Assembly: GCA_052084925.1 (NCBI GenBank)
Contig: JBQDEV010000013.1
Location: 1-64,000, forward strand
Direction of reading: 5' to 3'
Origin: CmP2 sp052084925
GTDB lineage: Bacteria; Actinomycetota; Actinomycetes; Actinomycetales; Micrococcaceae
DNA length: 64,000 bases
Below, in pieces: positions 36,214 through 44,881 of this stretch (within the stretch, counting starts at the first letter, position 1; the number at the start of each line of letters is the position of its first letter). A program made the translations under genes and the position numbers. The notes beneath the pieces were generated by a model that saw only the letters and a program-made list of their open reading frames with translations, was not told where the DNA came from and did no database searches.

Positions 36214-37089
36214 TCAGTCCTTCTGCACCGGCAACCACACCTCAGCACCGTGTTCGCTGCCGTCCTCGTCGTAGATGATCACGCAGAGTTCGGGGCCGGG
36301 CACCGTGCTGTAAGGGTTCGCGGGAAGCCACTTGCCGTAGGCGTCCACCCAGAGCTGCTGAATTGACTCGACGGCCGTGTCGTCGGTCGACAGCACCAGC
36401 CAGGTGAGCGCAGGCACCTCGAGCACATCGAGTGGATGCCCGTTGCACACCACCTCACCCGGACCGCTCTCGACTGCCGCGGCCATCCAGAAGTCGAAGC
36501 TGCTGCCATCCTCACGGCCTTCCGCAAAGTTTGTGCTCACCGTCAGCGTGCCCTGCGGTTGAACAGTGGCGAGCTCGCCGATCGCGTCGACGGTGGCTCC
36601 GCCGACGCCTCTGTAGAAGTCGATCATCGCCTGATTCGGGCCTTCGAACACGATGTTCATGCGCCGTTTGAGGCCGATCAGCGCGAACGGTTTTTTGGCT
36701 TCCAACCGGTAGTTCATCTGCTCCGCTCCTTCGATGTTGAGTGTGAACACGAGCCGGGGCTGTGAACGCAGTGTCGCGCCAGCGTCCCGAGCATCTTTGG
36801 GTCCCACGCCGTGGAAGGCCCGGAACGCTCTGCTGAATGCGTCAGCGGAGGAGTAGCCGAACCGCACGGCAATATCCTGGACTGCTTCCTTGCCGTCAAG
36901 CACGGCAGAAGCTGCGACGGTGAGCCGTCTGCGTCTGATGTACTCGGAAAGGGTCACCCCGGAAAGAACCGAGAACATGCGACGGAAATGAAACTCTGAC
37001 GTCAGCACCATCCGCGCTAGCTCCGACACCTCGATGTCGCTTTCGAGAGACTCCTCGATGCGTCCGATGGCCGAGTTCCAGCTGTCCAT
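36214..37089 (-). CDS. AraC-family regulator with GyrI-like effector domain
   Basis: Start chosen at the ATG at 37089 (DSWNSAIGRIEESLESDI follows) with GGAG upstream, 291 residues. Residues 1-105 form two AraC helix-turn-helix motifs (VSELARMVLTSEFHFRRMFS; VQDIAVRFGYSSADAFSRAF). Residues about 125-290 are a GyrI/SOUL-type ligand domain (YRLEAKKPFALIGLKRRMN; PYSTVPGPELCVIIY). This layout matches Rob/BmrR-type multidrug-sensing regulators. No obvious target gene lies beside it. Confidence 0.85.
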   Translation of the reverse strand: MDSWNSAIGRIEESLESDIEVSELARMVLTSEFHFRRMFSVLSGVTLSEYIRRRRLTVAASAVLDGKEAVQDIAVRFGYSSADAFSRAFRAFHGVGPKDARDAGATLRSQPRLVFTLNIEGAEQMNYRLEAKKPFALIGLKRRMNIVFEGPNQAMIDFYRGVGGATVDAIGELATVQPQGTLTVSTNFAEGREDGSSFDFWMAAAVESGPGEVVCNGHPLDVLEVPALTWLVLSTDDTAVESIQQLWVDAYGKWLPANPYSTVPGPELCVIIYDEDGSEHGAEVWLPVQKD

Positions 37090-37302
37090 GTCCTCTACTC
37101 CTTCCGTTTCCTCCACGCTACGAGCCGCAGAGGCACGGACGTCCGATGATCCATGCCCGATTCAGTCGGGTGACTCGATGCACGTCACTGATCCTACGTA
37201 GCTCAGTCGACCTATCCATACGGCCCGGGGACGTCGTCCGATTGCCTAGCTAGCATGCGGCTCCCACCCCTGCTTATCGGTGCCACGGCGTACATTAGAG
37301 GC

Positions 37303-37521
37303 ATGTCCATGAATGTCGCGGAAGTCGAGCAGGCGCTCCTCGCTCTTGACGAGCGTGACCGTGCTGCCGTGATTCATCGCGGCCTGCTCAGCTTCGAGAC
37401 TGAGGATGCGGACACGGATCAAGCCGAGGTCGATACGGCTTGGCAGGTAGAACTTCGCGGGGCCGCGTTCTGGTACGACGACCGAAAGCCAAGGTCCTGG
37501 GAGCACCGGCTCGACCACTGA
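37303..37521 (+). CDS. Putative addiction-module antitoxin component, divergent C-terminus
   Basis: Start chosen at ATG 37303 (SMNVAEVEQALLALDERDRA follows), 72 residues. The N-terminal 45 residues (VEQALLALDERDRAAVIHRG; then EVDTAWQVELR) resemble the TIGR02574-type addiction module component, which normally continues with a conserved basic region and a PWEEV-type end. Here the last 20 residues (GAAFWYDDRKPRSWEHRLDH) do not, which could reflect a frameshift. No RelE/ParE toxin gene follows, so this may be a decayed antitoxin. Confidence 0.5.
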   Translation: MSMNVAEVEQALLALDERDRAAVIHRGLLSFETEDADTDQAEVDTAWQVELRGAAFWYDDRKPRSWEHRLDH

Positions 37522-37685
37522 GGCTGAGCCCCCCGAGGGTGCAGACTCAGCATCACCGCTGTGTGCCATCGACGACCCGTCGGCGTCGTGTCAGCGAAGA
37601 ACACGAGGAACTTCTCAGCAGCATCACAACCAGGTGTCCAAGCCGGACATGGCACAAAGTGGCGTCTTGAACGGACGTCGAAGAT

Positions 37686-38369
37686 CTATCCGTCTCCGGT
37701 GATCGCACCCATGAGTGTCGAGGCGATGCCGTCAACATGGGCACCGTAGCGGTCGATGAGCAATGCGTTCATGCCACTGGCCATTGCGCCGCTCACGTCC
37801 TGCTCGGCGCTGTCGCCCACGAACAAACACTCATCGGTGGCCACCCCGAGTTCGCTTGCAAGAATGGAAAACGCCTGCGGCTGGGGCTTCTGCACACCGA
37901 TCCGTTCTGAGGTGCACACCACGTCGATATGCTCGTCGAGTCCAATCATGTTCAGTTTGTCTGTCTGCTGCTCCTCGGTCCCGTTCGTCAGAATCCCAAC
38001 CCGGTAGCCACGGAAACGCAGATCGCGTACCAGTGACACGCTGTCCGCGAACGGCCTCCAAGCTTCGCGATAGGCCCGCAAGTAGACGTCGAACAAATCA
38101 TCCAGGTCAGACGGTTCGTGCGGGGCATCTAAACCGAGGGCTGGCAATACCTGGCGCAACCGTTCGCGGCGCTGCTCCTTAAAGCTAAACTGACCGGCCC
38201 GCCATCGCTCGAACTGCTCATTTTCAACGCTGAGCCATGTCCTTCGGGTTTTTTCTGACGGTTCGACGCCGAGGCCGTCGACGAAATTGTTCACTGCTAC
38301 TTCTGCGGCCCCTCGGTGATCGAAGAGAGTGCCGTCCAAGTCAAACCCCACAGCCCGCAGAACACTCAT
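37686..38369 (-). CDS. HAD-superfamily hydrolase
   Basis: Start chosen at the ATG at 38369 (SVLRAVGFDLDGTLFDHRG follows), 227 residues. HAD motif I is DLDGT, motif II ILTNGTEEQ, motif III includes the lysine of GVQKPQPQAF, and motif IV FVGDSAEQDVSGAM. A helical cap lies between motifs I and II (HAD-IA type). It is probably a small-molecule phosphatase; the substrate is unknown. It is a single gene with no close partner on its strand. Confidence 0.85.
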   Translation of the reverse strand: MSVLRAVGFDLDGTLFDHRGAAEVAVNNFVDGLGVEPSEKTRRTWLSVENEQFERWRAGQFSFKEQRRERLRQVLPALGLDAPHEPSDLDDLFDVYLRAYREAWRPFADSVSLVRDLRFRGYRVGILTNGTEEQQTDKLNMIGLDEHIDVVCTSERIGVQKPQPQAFSILASELGVATDECLFVGDSAEQDVSGAMASGMNALLIDRYGAHVDGIASTLMGAITGDG

Positions 38370-38465
38370 ACATCCAGCGTACGATGCAGGAGCCCGGACT
38401 TCGCGGATCATCCGCGCCAACGCCTCCGCAACGGATCACCGATACGCACACCGTGTCGTCGAAAC

Positions 38466-38639
38466 CTACTGAGATTGTCGGCGGGCTGACGCCCGCCAAA
38501 TAAGGCTGACCACCAAGCCGAGAAGCGAAACGCCTGCCACACCAATTCCTACGACCAACCCAGTGACTATCCACGATGGTGCTGGACCCTCGAGCTCCGT
38601 CAGAAGTCCAAAGATGCGTATCCGCGGACTCTTCATCAT
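38466..38639 (-). CDS. Small single-span membrane protein (57 aa)
   Basis: Starting MMKSPRIRIFGLLTELEGPA, the product has one membrane segment (WIVTGLVVGIGVAGVSLLGL) and a basic end (RASARRQSQ). No family is recognised. A perfect GGCGGGC/GCCCGCC hairpin (38480-38497) lies within its last codons and may act as a terminator on the minus strand. The ORF starts 6 bp after the Fic gene stop on the same strand, so it may be co-transcribed with it. Confidence 0.45.
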   Translation of the reverse strand: MMKSPRIRIFGLLTELEGPAPSWIVTGLVVGIGVAGVSLLGLVVSLIWRASARRQSQ

Positions 38640-38645
38640 GACTCT

Positions 38646-39944
38646 CTAATCTCTACCTGTTTCGGCAGAAGATCCTCGGAATCCCCACTGACTCACATCC
38701 GGACGCGCAGGGCCGAGGCGGGGCGTGCGGTTCCGAGTATCTTCGCCGCCCACGCGATTGCTGCGCTCGGTCAGCGCAACTAGTGCAAGATGCCGATCGG
38801 CGGTCCAGCAAACCAGGCGGCCGCGCTGATCCTTCGTGCGTCCAAGTATTCCGGACTCAGCTAACTCGGTGAGCGCTCGGTGGGCTGCCGCTGGCGACAC
38901 AGACAGGCGCCTACTCACGGACTCCGCAGTGAGTACCGGATCGGAGGCCAGCGTGTCGATGATGCGCAATACGACCGCATCCCGACGCGGCACCGCAGGC
39001 TTCAACCCTCGTTCATCGCGAAAGGAGACGAGACGGTCGTACACATCACGATCGAGCGTAGCGATATCGTCCGCCAGTCTCACCGCATTGCCCGCCGCCT
39101 TCTCTGCTGCCTGACAGAAACCAATGACCCACTCATCCAGCGCCGGCGGATCGGCTCGATACCCGATGAGACCGGCGATGTAAGCGTCGGTATCTCCGGC
39201 GAAGACGGTGCTGATAGGTATGAGCACGTTCCGTAAAGCGTCCGCACGGCCCAGGATCGTGTGGATGAGCGCACGCCCTGTGCGGCCGTTGCCGTCGACG
39301 AAGGGGTGAATCGTTTCGAATTGCGCGTGAGCGATCGCAGCGCGCACCACTGGATTTCCAGCCGTATCCGTCGCGAAGCAAGCCAGGTTTGCCACGAGCC
39401 GTGGCACATCGGTCTCGGGAGGCGGCACGAAAGCCGCGCGGAGCGGTGACCACCCCTGCCCGCCGACCCAATTCTGTTCTTTCCGCAGGCCGCGCTCCAG
39501 ACGCGGCTCGATGACGTGCTGGAGATCCACGATGTCGTCGGTAGTGATCGTGCGGCTACGATCTGCCAGTTCCGCAATAGCCGTTTCCGTCGCTCGCACG
39601 TTGGCTACGACGTCCAGTGCCTGGCGGGGCCCGTGGTTCAACAACTCTGCGATGGCGAGACGCTTGGGTGTGACGCGATTCCCCTCGATCCACGACGAGG
39701 AGATGGATTCCGAACGGATCAACAGATGATTGAGGTAGCGGCCGCGCTCACCGATCCGTTCATCCGCCCGAGCCAGGACCGCCAGTGCATCTTCAGCCAA
39801 ACCCTGTGCCTCGACGCCGAGCCTCGGGAGACTCGTGCCGAGTTCATGGGGGACATAGGCCAGGTAACGGCCCGGCTTCCGGTCCTTACGGGTCAGGCCA
39901 CTCGTGTCCTCAGGAAGCCAGGTCCGCTCGACGTACTCACCCAT
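38646..39944 (-). CDS. Fic-family protein (predicted AMP-transferase) with C-terminal winged helix
   Basis: A 432-residue Fic protein. The N-terminal region has the autoinhibitory motif SSSWIEGN (residues about 75-83), the family's SxxxE(G/N) helix that blocks the active site. The Fic core is HPFVDGNGRTGRALIH with the catalytic histidine and ATP-binding loop. The C-terminal 100 residues form a winged helix (VLTAESVSRRLSVSPAAAHR). Fic proteins of this size usually AMPylate or otherwise modify a cellular target; the target is unknown. It is intact and self-inhibited, so no separate antitoxin is needed. Confidence 0.88.
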   Translation of the reverse strand: MGEYVERTWLPEDTSGLTRKDRKPGRYLAYVPHELGTSLPRLGVEAQGLAEDALAVLARADERIGERGRYLNHLLIRSESISSSWIEGNRVTPKRLAIAELLNHGPRQALDVVANVRATETAIAELADRSRTITTDDIVDLQHVIEPRLERGLRKEQNWVGGQGWSPLRAAFVPPPETDVPRLVANLACFATDTAGNPVVRAAIAHAQFETIHPFVDGNGRTGRALIHTILGRADALRNVLIPISTVFAGDTDAYIAGLIGYRADPPALDEWVIGFCQAAEKAAGNAVRLADDIATLDRDVYDRLVSFRDERGLKPAVPRRDAVVLRIIDTLASDPVLTAESVSRRLSVSPAAAHRALTELAESGILGRTKDQRGRLVCWTADRHLALVALTERSNRVGGEDTRNRTPRLGPARPDVSQWGFRGSSAETGRD

Positions 39945-40138
39945 CGCAGCTCCTCTTCCACCGTGTCTATTTCTACTTTAGATGCTCTAAACGAGAAATG
40001 ACAGAGAGACGATGACGGTTAGTTGCCAAAACGTGTGCTTTTTAGGGGCCTACTCGCCTGTGTCTACAACGCAGGATCAGGATTGAGATAGACCGGAGCT
40101 TCTCTAGCGCGTCACCGGCTGTCCGAAAACGAGAATGA

Positions 40139-40172
40139 CCCCCGGCCGTGGGACAGAGTCCCGGGCCGGGGG
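40139..40172 (-). terminator. Terminator after tRNA-Leu
   Basis: A GC-rich hairpin with a one-base irregularity (CCCCCGGCC...GGCCGGGGG and an inner GGGAC/GTCCC) lies 12 bases after the tRNA 3' end on the minus strand and is followed there by a T-rich run. Confidence 0.75.
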
Positions 40173-40183
40173 CCATTTTCTGA

Positions 40184-40270
40184 TGGTGCGCGAGGGGGGA
40201 CTTGAACCCCCACGTCCGTAAGGACACTGGCACCTGAAGCCAGCGCGTCTGCCAATTCCGCCACTCGCGC
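40184..40270 (-). tRNA. tRNA-Leu (anticodon CAG)
   Basis: On the minus strand the gene folds as a class II tRNA: acceptor GCGCGAG/CTCGCGC, anticodon stem CTGGC/GCCAG around TTCAGGT (anticodon CAG), a long variable arm (TGTCCTTACGGAC), T-loop GTTCAAGTC and an encoded 3' CCA (40184-40186). It reads CUG leucine codons. A terminator hairpin follows. tRNA 3' ends are common integration sites but no repeat of this end was noticed in the window. Confidence 0.95.
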
Positions 40271-40505
40271 GCGGTGCGTTCGTCATGCGCAACGATTCTT
40301 TGCAGACATCGAATCGTGCTGAACAGCGAGATCTATCTTAGCCACAGGATCAACGGATTACCTAATCCGTGATTTCTCGGGCTCCGCAGCGCTCCTCAGG
40401 GACCTGTCATCCGGGTCTAGTACGCTTGCCCAGGCTTCCCGAACCTGCGGGAATCACACCTTGCACACTAGTATCGTGAAAGAAACTGCGGAAAGGAGTG
40501 CCCCG

Positions 40506-41273
40506 GTGGGACTTCTGGATAACCTGGAACGCGGCCTCGAGCGGGCTGTGCGATCTGCGTTCTCCGCCGGCGGCTCGCGATCAGTCAAGCCGGTGGAGAT
40601 CGCCAATGCGCTGCGCCTGGCGATGGACAACGACTCCATTGTCGTGTCGGAAGGCCGCACTCTCGCGCCCAATGTCTTCACGATCTCGTTCAGCCCCGAT
40701 AACTTCGAGCAGATCCGGCACTGGGGCACCGCCCTGGCCGAGGAGCTCTGCGACGACGCCATCCGCCACGCCAACGAACAGGGCTACACCCTCTCCGGTG
40801 GGGTGCGCGTGACCTTCATCGAGGAGGAGTCCGTGCGCTCCGGCAAGATCTCGGTGGAGACGACGACGGAACGCGATGAGGCACCTGTGCCCTCGGCCGC
40901 ACCTGCACAGGCCCCGACTCCCACTCCGGCGCCTGTTCCGGCACCCGCACCGAGCCAGCCGGCCACCCGTCTGAAGCCCGTGCTCGACGTCGCCGGCACC
41001 AAGTACGCCCTGAACTCGGACTCCGTGGTGCTGGGCCGTGCCACCGACGCCGACATCACCCTGGACGACCCAGGCGTCTCCCGCCGTCACCTCGAGGTGA
41101 CTACTCGCGGCAGCACCATCACCGCAGTGGATCTGGGCTCCACGAACGGTTTTTTCGTCAACGGCCGCAAGGTCCAGGGCTCGGCCACGCTGCGCCACGG
41201 CGATTTGATCACGGTCGGCCGACAGCGCATCATCTTCCGTATGCTTCCTGATCGCACCGGAGGTGACCGTTGA
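40506..41273 (+). CDS. fhaA: FHA-domain protein FhaA
   Basis: GTG start at 40506 with GGAAAGGAG just upstream; the frame is open earlier but the family N-terminus (GLLDNLERGLERAVRSAF) begins here. The product has 255 residues: a DUF3662 domain (about 1-115), a Pro/Ala linker and a C-terminal FHA domain (VVLGRATDADITLDD, SRRHLEV, DLGSTNGFFVNG) that binds phosphothreonine. In Mycobacterium FhaA is a target and partner of PknA/PknB and regulates cell-wall precursor flipping. It starts the large co-oriented cluster that runs to pknB. Confidence 0.92.
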   Translation: MGLLDNLERGLERAVRSAFSAGGSRSVKPVEIANALRLAMDNDSIVVSEGRTLAPNVFTISFSPDNFEQIRHWGTALAEELCDDAIRHANEQGYTLSGGVRVTFIEEESVRSGKISVETTTERDEAPVPSAAPAQAPTPTPAPVPAPAPSQPATRLKPVLDVAGTKYALNSDSVVLGRATDADITLDDPGVSRRHLEVTTRGSTITAVDLGSTNGFFVNGRKVQGSATLRHGDLITVGRQRIIFRMLPDRTGGDR

Positions 41274-41794
41274 GCGAGCTCGCCGTTGCCGCACTCCGCA
41301 TCGGCCTGCTGGCCGTCATCTGGGTCCTCATCATCGCCGTCGTCGCCTCACAGGGCCGCGACCTGATGGTCGGCCGCCGCAATAAACTCGGCGGCTCCAA
41401 GAAGGCCCAGCGCGCCGCCGCCCGTGCCGAAGAAGCAGATAACGCTCCGGCTCCCGCGCCTGAGGATTCCGCACCGCAGACCGGCCAGACCCAGCAGCGC
41501 ACCCTCGCCTCCCAGCTCGTCGTCACTGAGGGTCCGCTCCAGGGCACCGTCATCGACCTGCACGGCGCCCCGCTCATGCTCGGCCGTGCCGCGGAGGCCG
41601 ACCTGATTCTCGACGACGACTACGTCTCCGGCCGCCACGCCCGCCTCTTCCCGCAGGGGTCCCGCTGGTTCCTCGAGGACCTCGGCTCCACCAACGGCAC
41701 CTACGTCAACGGCGCCCAGCTCGCCCGCACCGTGGCCGTGGAACCGGGCACCCCCATCCGCATCGGCAAGACCGTCCTGCAGCTGAGAGCCTGA
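41270..41794 (+). CDS. fhaB: FHA-domain protein FhaB (FipA)
   Basis: TTG start at 41270, overlapping the fhaA stop (TTGA), 174 residues. One N-terminal membrane helix (LRIGLLAVIWVLIIAVVAS) is followed by a basic linker, then an FHA domain (PLMLGRAAEADLILDDDYVS, RHARLF, LEDLGSTNGTYVNG). In mycobacteria FipA/FhaB links phosphosignalling to FtsZ and septation. Position before pstP matches the conserved order. Confidence 0.9.
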   Translation: MSELAVAALRIGLLAVIWVLIIAVVASQGRDLMVGRRNKLGGSKKAQRAAARAEEADNAPAPAPEDSAPQTGQTQQRTLASQLVVTEGPLQGTVIDLHGAPLMLGRAAEADLILDDDYVSGRHARLFPQGSRWFLEDLGSTNGTYVNGAQLARTVAVEPGTPIRIGKTVLQLRA

Positions 41795-41798
41795 GTCG

Positions 41799-43481
41799 AT
41801 GCCCCTGGTGCTCCACTACGCCGCCCGCTCCGATGTGGGTCGAGTCCGGTCGAAGAACGACGACTCGGCTTATGTGGGGCGCCATCTTGCCGTCGTCGCC
41901 GACGGCATGGGCGGACATGTGGGCGGCGACGTCGCCTCGGCCTCCACCGTGCTGGACCTCGCCCCGCTGGACCACACCCACCACGCGGACCCCTCGACCG
42001 TGCTGGCCGATGAGATCCAGAACGCGAATCTGATCCTCAACGACCTCGTCAACACCAACCCGAAGCTCGCCGGCATGGGCACCACCTGCACCGCGCTGCT
42101 GCTCGAGGGCTCCACCCTGCACCTGGCGCACATCGGGGATTCGCGCGCCTACCGGCTCAAGGACGACGAGTTCGCCCAGATCTCCCGCGACCACACCTTC
42201 GTGCAGCGCCTCATCGACGAGGGCCGCCTGGACCCGGCCGAGGCCGAAACCCACCCCCACAAAAACGTGCTGATGCGGGTGCTCGGCGACGTCGATGCCT
42301 CCCCTGAACTCGACCTCGCTGTCTACGACGCCGCCCCCGGTGAGCGCTGGCTGCTGTGCTCCGACGGCCTCAACGCGGTGGTGCCCGACCACGTCATCGA
42401 GCAGAAGCTGCGCCACGGCACCGACCTGCGCTCCATCGTGCACGAGCTGGTGGACCTCACTCTCGCTGGCGGTGCCCCCGATAACGTCACCATCGTGGTG
42501 TTCGAGGTGGCTGAGACGCCCAGCGAAGAGCCCGGCAAAGACGAGGACAGTGAGGACCGGGTCTCCGACACCGCCCGCGCCGCCGCCAGTGCGAGCACCA
42601 ACGGCAGCGACCACGACACCGTGTCCGCGGCCCTGCTGCGCGAAGATCTCGAATCCCGCCCGCACGAGCTGGTGGGTGCGGCCCAGCTGGCCACCAACAC
42701 CGATCAGATCCCCATCGTCACCCGGGCCTCCACCCAGAAGCGCGCCGCCACCCTGCTGCACGGCAACGAGGAGGAGCAGCTGGACCGGGCGTCGGCCGGG
42801 GCCGTCACCGCTTCCACGCCCGCGTCGTCGGGCGTCAGCGCCGGCACCCGGTCGCCCCAGGCCACCGCGACAGCCTCCGCCTCGACCCCTGGTGCGGCGG
42901 GCACCGCCACCTCCAAGACCGACCCTGCCGGTGAAGACACTCCGCGCCGCAAGCCCTGGCGCTCCTGGCCGCTGATCACACTGGCCGCCGTGCTCGCCCT
43001 GTTCTTCGTGGGTGCACTCGTGGCCTCCTACCTGTGGACGCAGTCCCAGTACTACGTCGGCGCCGAGGACGACCACGTGGCCATCTATCGCGGCGTCTCC
43101 CAGGATCTGGGACCGATCCGGCTCTCCGGCGTCGAGGAAAGCACCGACATCGCCCTGGACCGCCTGCCCGCGTACTCCCGCCAGCGCGTCGAGTCCGGGC
43201 TGCCCGCCCAGGATGAGCAGCACGCCCGCGACATCGTGGCCGACCTGCGCGACAATCTGACCCCGGAGGCCCCGCCAGTGGCCACCCCCGAGCCCAGTGA
43301 CACCGCTTCCCCGAGCCCCGATCCCACCGATTCCAGCCCGAGCCCGTCGCCGACGGACTCGGAGCCGAGCCCGACTTCGACCGCCACCGACCTGCCCTCG
43401 CCGATCCCTTCGGTGCCCGGGTCTTCGGCCCAAGTGTCCATCGGCGGCGCCGCCGCCGGAGCGATGGGAGGCAACCGCTGA
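41799..43481 (+). CDS. pstP: PP2C-type serine/threonine phosphatase
   Basis: A 560-residue protein. Residues 1-235 form the PP2C domain (GRVRSKNDDSAYVG; VADGMGGHVGGDVAS with Mn2+-binding aspartates; IGDSRAYRL; CSDGLN; DNVTIVVFEV). A long Thr/Ala/Ser-rich linker leads to one membrane helix (WPLITLAAVLALFFVGALVA) and a Ser/Pro-rich external tail. It dephosphorylates the PknA/PknB kinases and their targets. Its start is 4 bp after the fhaB stop and its end overlaps the next start. Confidence 0.92.
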   Translation: MPLVLHYAARSDVGRVRSKNDDSAYVGRHLAVVADGMGGHVGGDVASASTVLDLAPLDHTHHADPSTVLADEIQNANLILNDLVNTNPKLAGMGTTCTALLLEGSTLHLAHIGDSRAYRLKDDEFAQISRDHTFVQRLIDEGRLDPAEAETHPHKNVLMRVLGDVDASPELDLAVYDAAPGERWLLCSDGLNAVVPDHVIEQKLRHGTDLRSIVHELVDLTLAGGAPDNVTIVVFEVAETPSEEPGKDEDSEDRVSDTARAAASASTNGSDHDTVSAALLREDLESRPHELVGAAQLATNTDQIPIVTRASTQKRAATLLHGNEEEQLDRASAGAVTASTPASSGVSAGTRSPQATATASASTPGAAGTATSKTDPAGEDTPRRKPWRSWPLITLAAVLALFFVGALVASYLWTQSQYYVGAEDDHVAIYRGVSQDLGPIRLSGVEESTDIALDRLPAYSRQRVESGLPAQDEQHARDIVADLRDNLTPEAPPVATPEPSDTASPSPDPTDSSPSPSPTDSEPSPTSTATDLPSPIPSVPGSSAQVSIGGAAAGAMGGNR

Positions 43482-44881
43482 TGACCGACGTGATCTCACC
43501 TTCGCGCCCGCGCCGCACCACCGAGCTGGTGCTGCTGATCATCGCCTTGAGCATCTCCACGGGTGCCAACTACCTGGCCCTGATCGGCATGGATCTGCCC
43601 GCCGATACCGCCTTCTGGGTGCAGTCCAGCGCCCTGGCCGTGCTCGCCTTGGCCTTCCACGTGTTCCTGCGGGTGCGCGCCAAGTACGCCGACCCTTACA
43701 TCCTGCCCATCGTCGTCACCCTGAACGGCATCGGCATCGCGATGATCCACCGGCTCGACGTCGCCAACGGCACCAACGCTGCGTCGTCCCAGCTGCTGTG
43801 GACCGCCCTGGCGATGATCATGGCCATCGCCCTGCTCTGGTTCCTGCGCGACCACCGCATCCTGCGCAAGTGGACCTACCTGTTCCTCGCCGCCTCCGCT
43901 CTGCTGCTCCTGCTTCCGCTGATCCCGGGCCTCGGCATGGAGATCAACGGCGCGCGGATCTGGATCAACGTGGGTATCGGCTCCTTCCAGCCCGGTGAGA
44001 TCGCCAAGATCACCCTGGCCATCTTCTTCGCCGGATACCTCTCCGCGAACCGCGACCTGATCCTGCTGGCCGGCAAGAAGATCGGGCCGATGACATTCCC
44101 CCGCTTCCGCGACATGGCGCCGCTGGTAATCGCCTGGGCTGTCTCCATGGGCGTGCTCGTGTTCCAGCGCGACCTGGGTTCCGCCATCCTCTACTTCTCC
44201 CTGTTCATGGCCATGATCTACCTGGCCACCTCGCGTGTGTCCTGGATTGTGCTCGGCGGGGCGTTGGCCCTGGTCGGTGCGGTCGTGGCCGTGCAGATCT
44301 TCCCCCACGTCTCCGGGCGCTTCGATGCCTGGCTCAACGCCTTCGCCCCCGAGAACGTGCAGTCGACGTCATTCCAGATCGTGCAAGGGCTGTTCGGCAT
44401 GGCCTCCGGCGGGCTCGTGGGTACCGGTTTGGGCGGGGGACGCCCGGATCTGATCCTGTACTCGAACTCCGACATGATCGTCGCTTCCCTCGGCGAAGAG
44501 CTGGGCTTCATCGGCCTGGCCGCGATCATCGTGCTGTTCGTGCTGCTCGTGACCCGGATGATGCGTGCCGCCCTGGGCGCGCGCGATTCCTTCGGCAAGT
44601 TGCTGGCCTCCGGTCTGGCCTTCACGCTGGCCATCCAGTGCTTCGTGGTGATGGGCGGTGTGATGCGGGTGATTCCGCTGACCGGTCTCACCACCCCGTT
44701 CATGGCCGCCGGCGGCACCTCGCTGCTGGCCAACTGGCTGATCGTCACCCTCGTGCTGGTGGTCTCACATGCGGCCCGCCGTCCCGTTGTTGTCGGGCCC
44801 ATGGTCAATGCCTCCGGCGATGGCGCAGGCACCGCCGACCGCGCCGTGTCCACATCGAAACGCGGAGGTGAGGACCAGTGA
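43481..44881 (+). CDS. rodA: FtsW/RodA-family peptidoglycan glycosyltransferase
   Basis: A 466-residue polytopic protein with about ten to twelve membrane segments of the SEDS family (GMEINGARIWINVGIGSFQP; GEIAKITLAIFFAGYLS; QRDLGSAILYFSLF). The family polymerises lipid II as partner of a class B PBP; here that partner is the next gene, pbpA. Position in the cluster supports RodA rather than FtsW. It overlaps the pstP stop and the pbpA start. Confidence 0.9.
   Translation: MTDVISPSRPRRTTELVLLIIALSISTGANYLALIGMDLPADTAFWVQSSALAVLALAFHVFLRVRAKYADPYILPIVVTLNGIGIAMIHRLDVANGTNAASSQLLWTALAMIMAIALLWFLRDHRILRKWTYLFLAASALLLLLPLIPGLGMEINGARIWINVGIGSFQPGEIAKITLAIFFAGYLSANRDLILLAGKKIGPMTFPRFRDMAPLVIAWAVSMGVLVFQRDLGSAILYFSLFMAMIYLATSRVSWIVLGGALALVGAVVAVQIFPHVSGRFDAWLNAFAPENVQSTSFQIVQGLFGMASGGLVGTGLGGGRPDLILYSNSDMIVASLGEELGFIGLAAIIVLFVLLVTRMMRAALGARDSFGKLLASGLAFTLAIQCFVVMGGVMRVIPLTGLTTPFMAAGGTSLLANWLIVTLVLVVSHAARRPVVVGPMVNASGDGAGTADRAVSTSKRGGEDQ

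Noticed and set aside
40184..40270. tRNA-Leu as an integration site for the accessory region at 25-40 kb.
   Set aside because: No second copy of the tRNA 3' end and no integrase gene were seen in the window.
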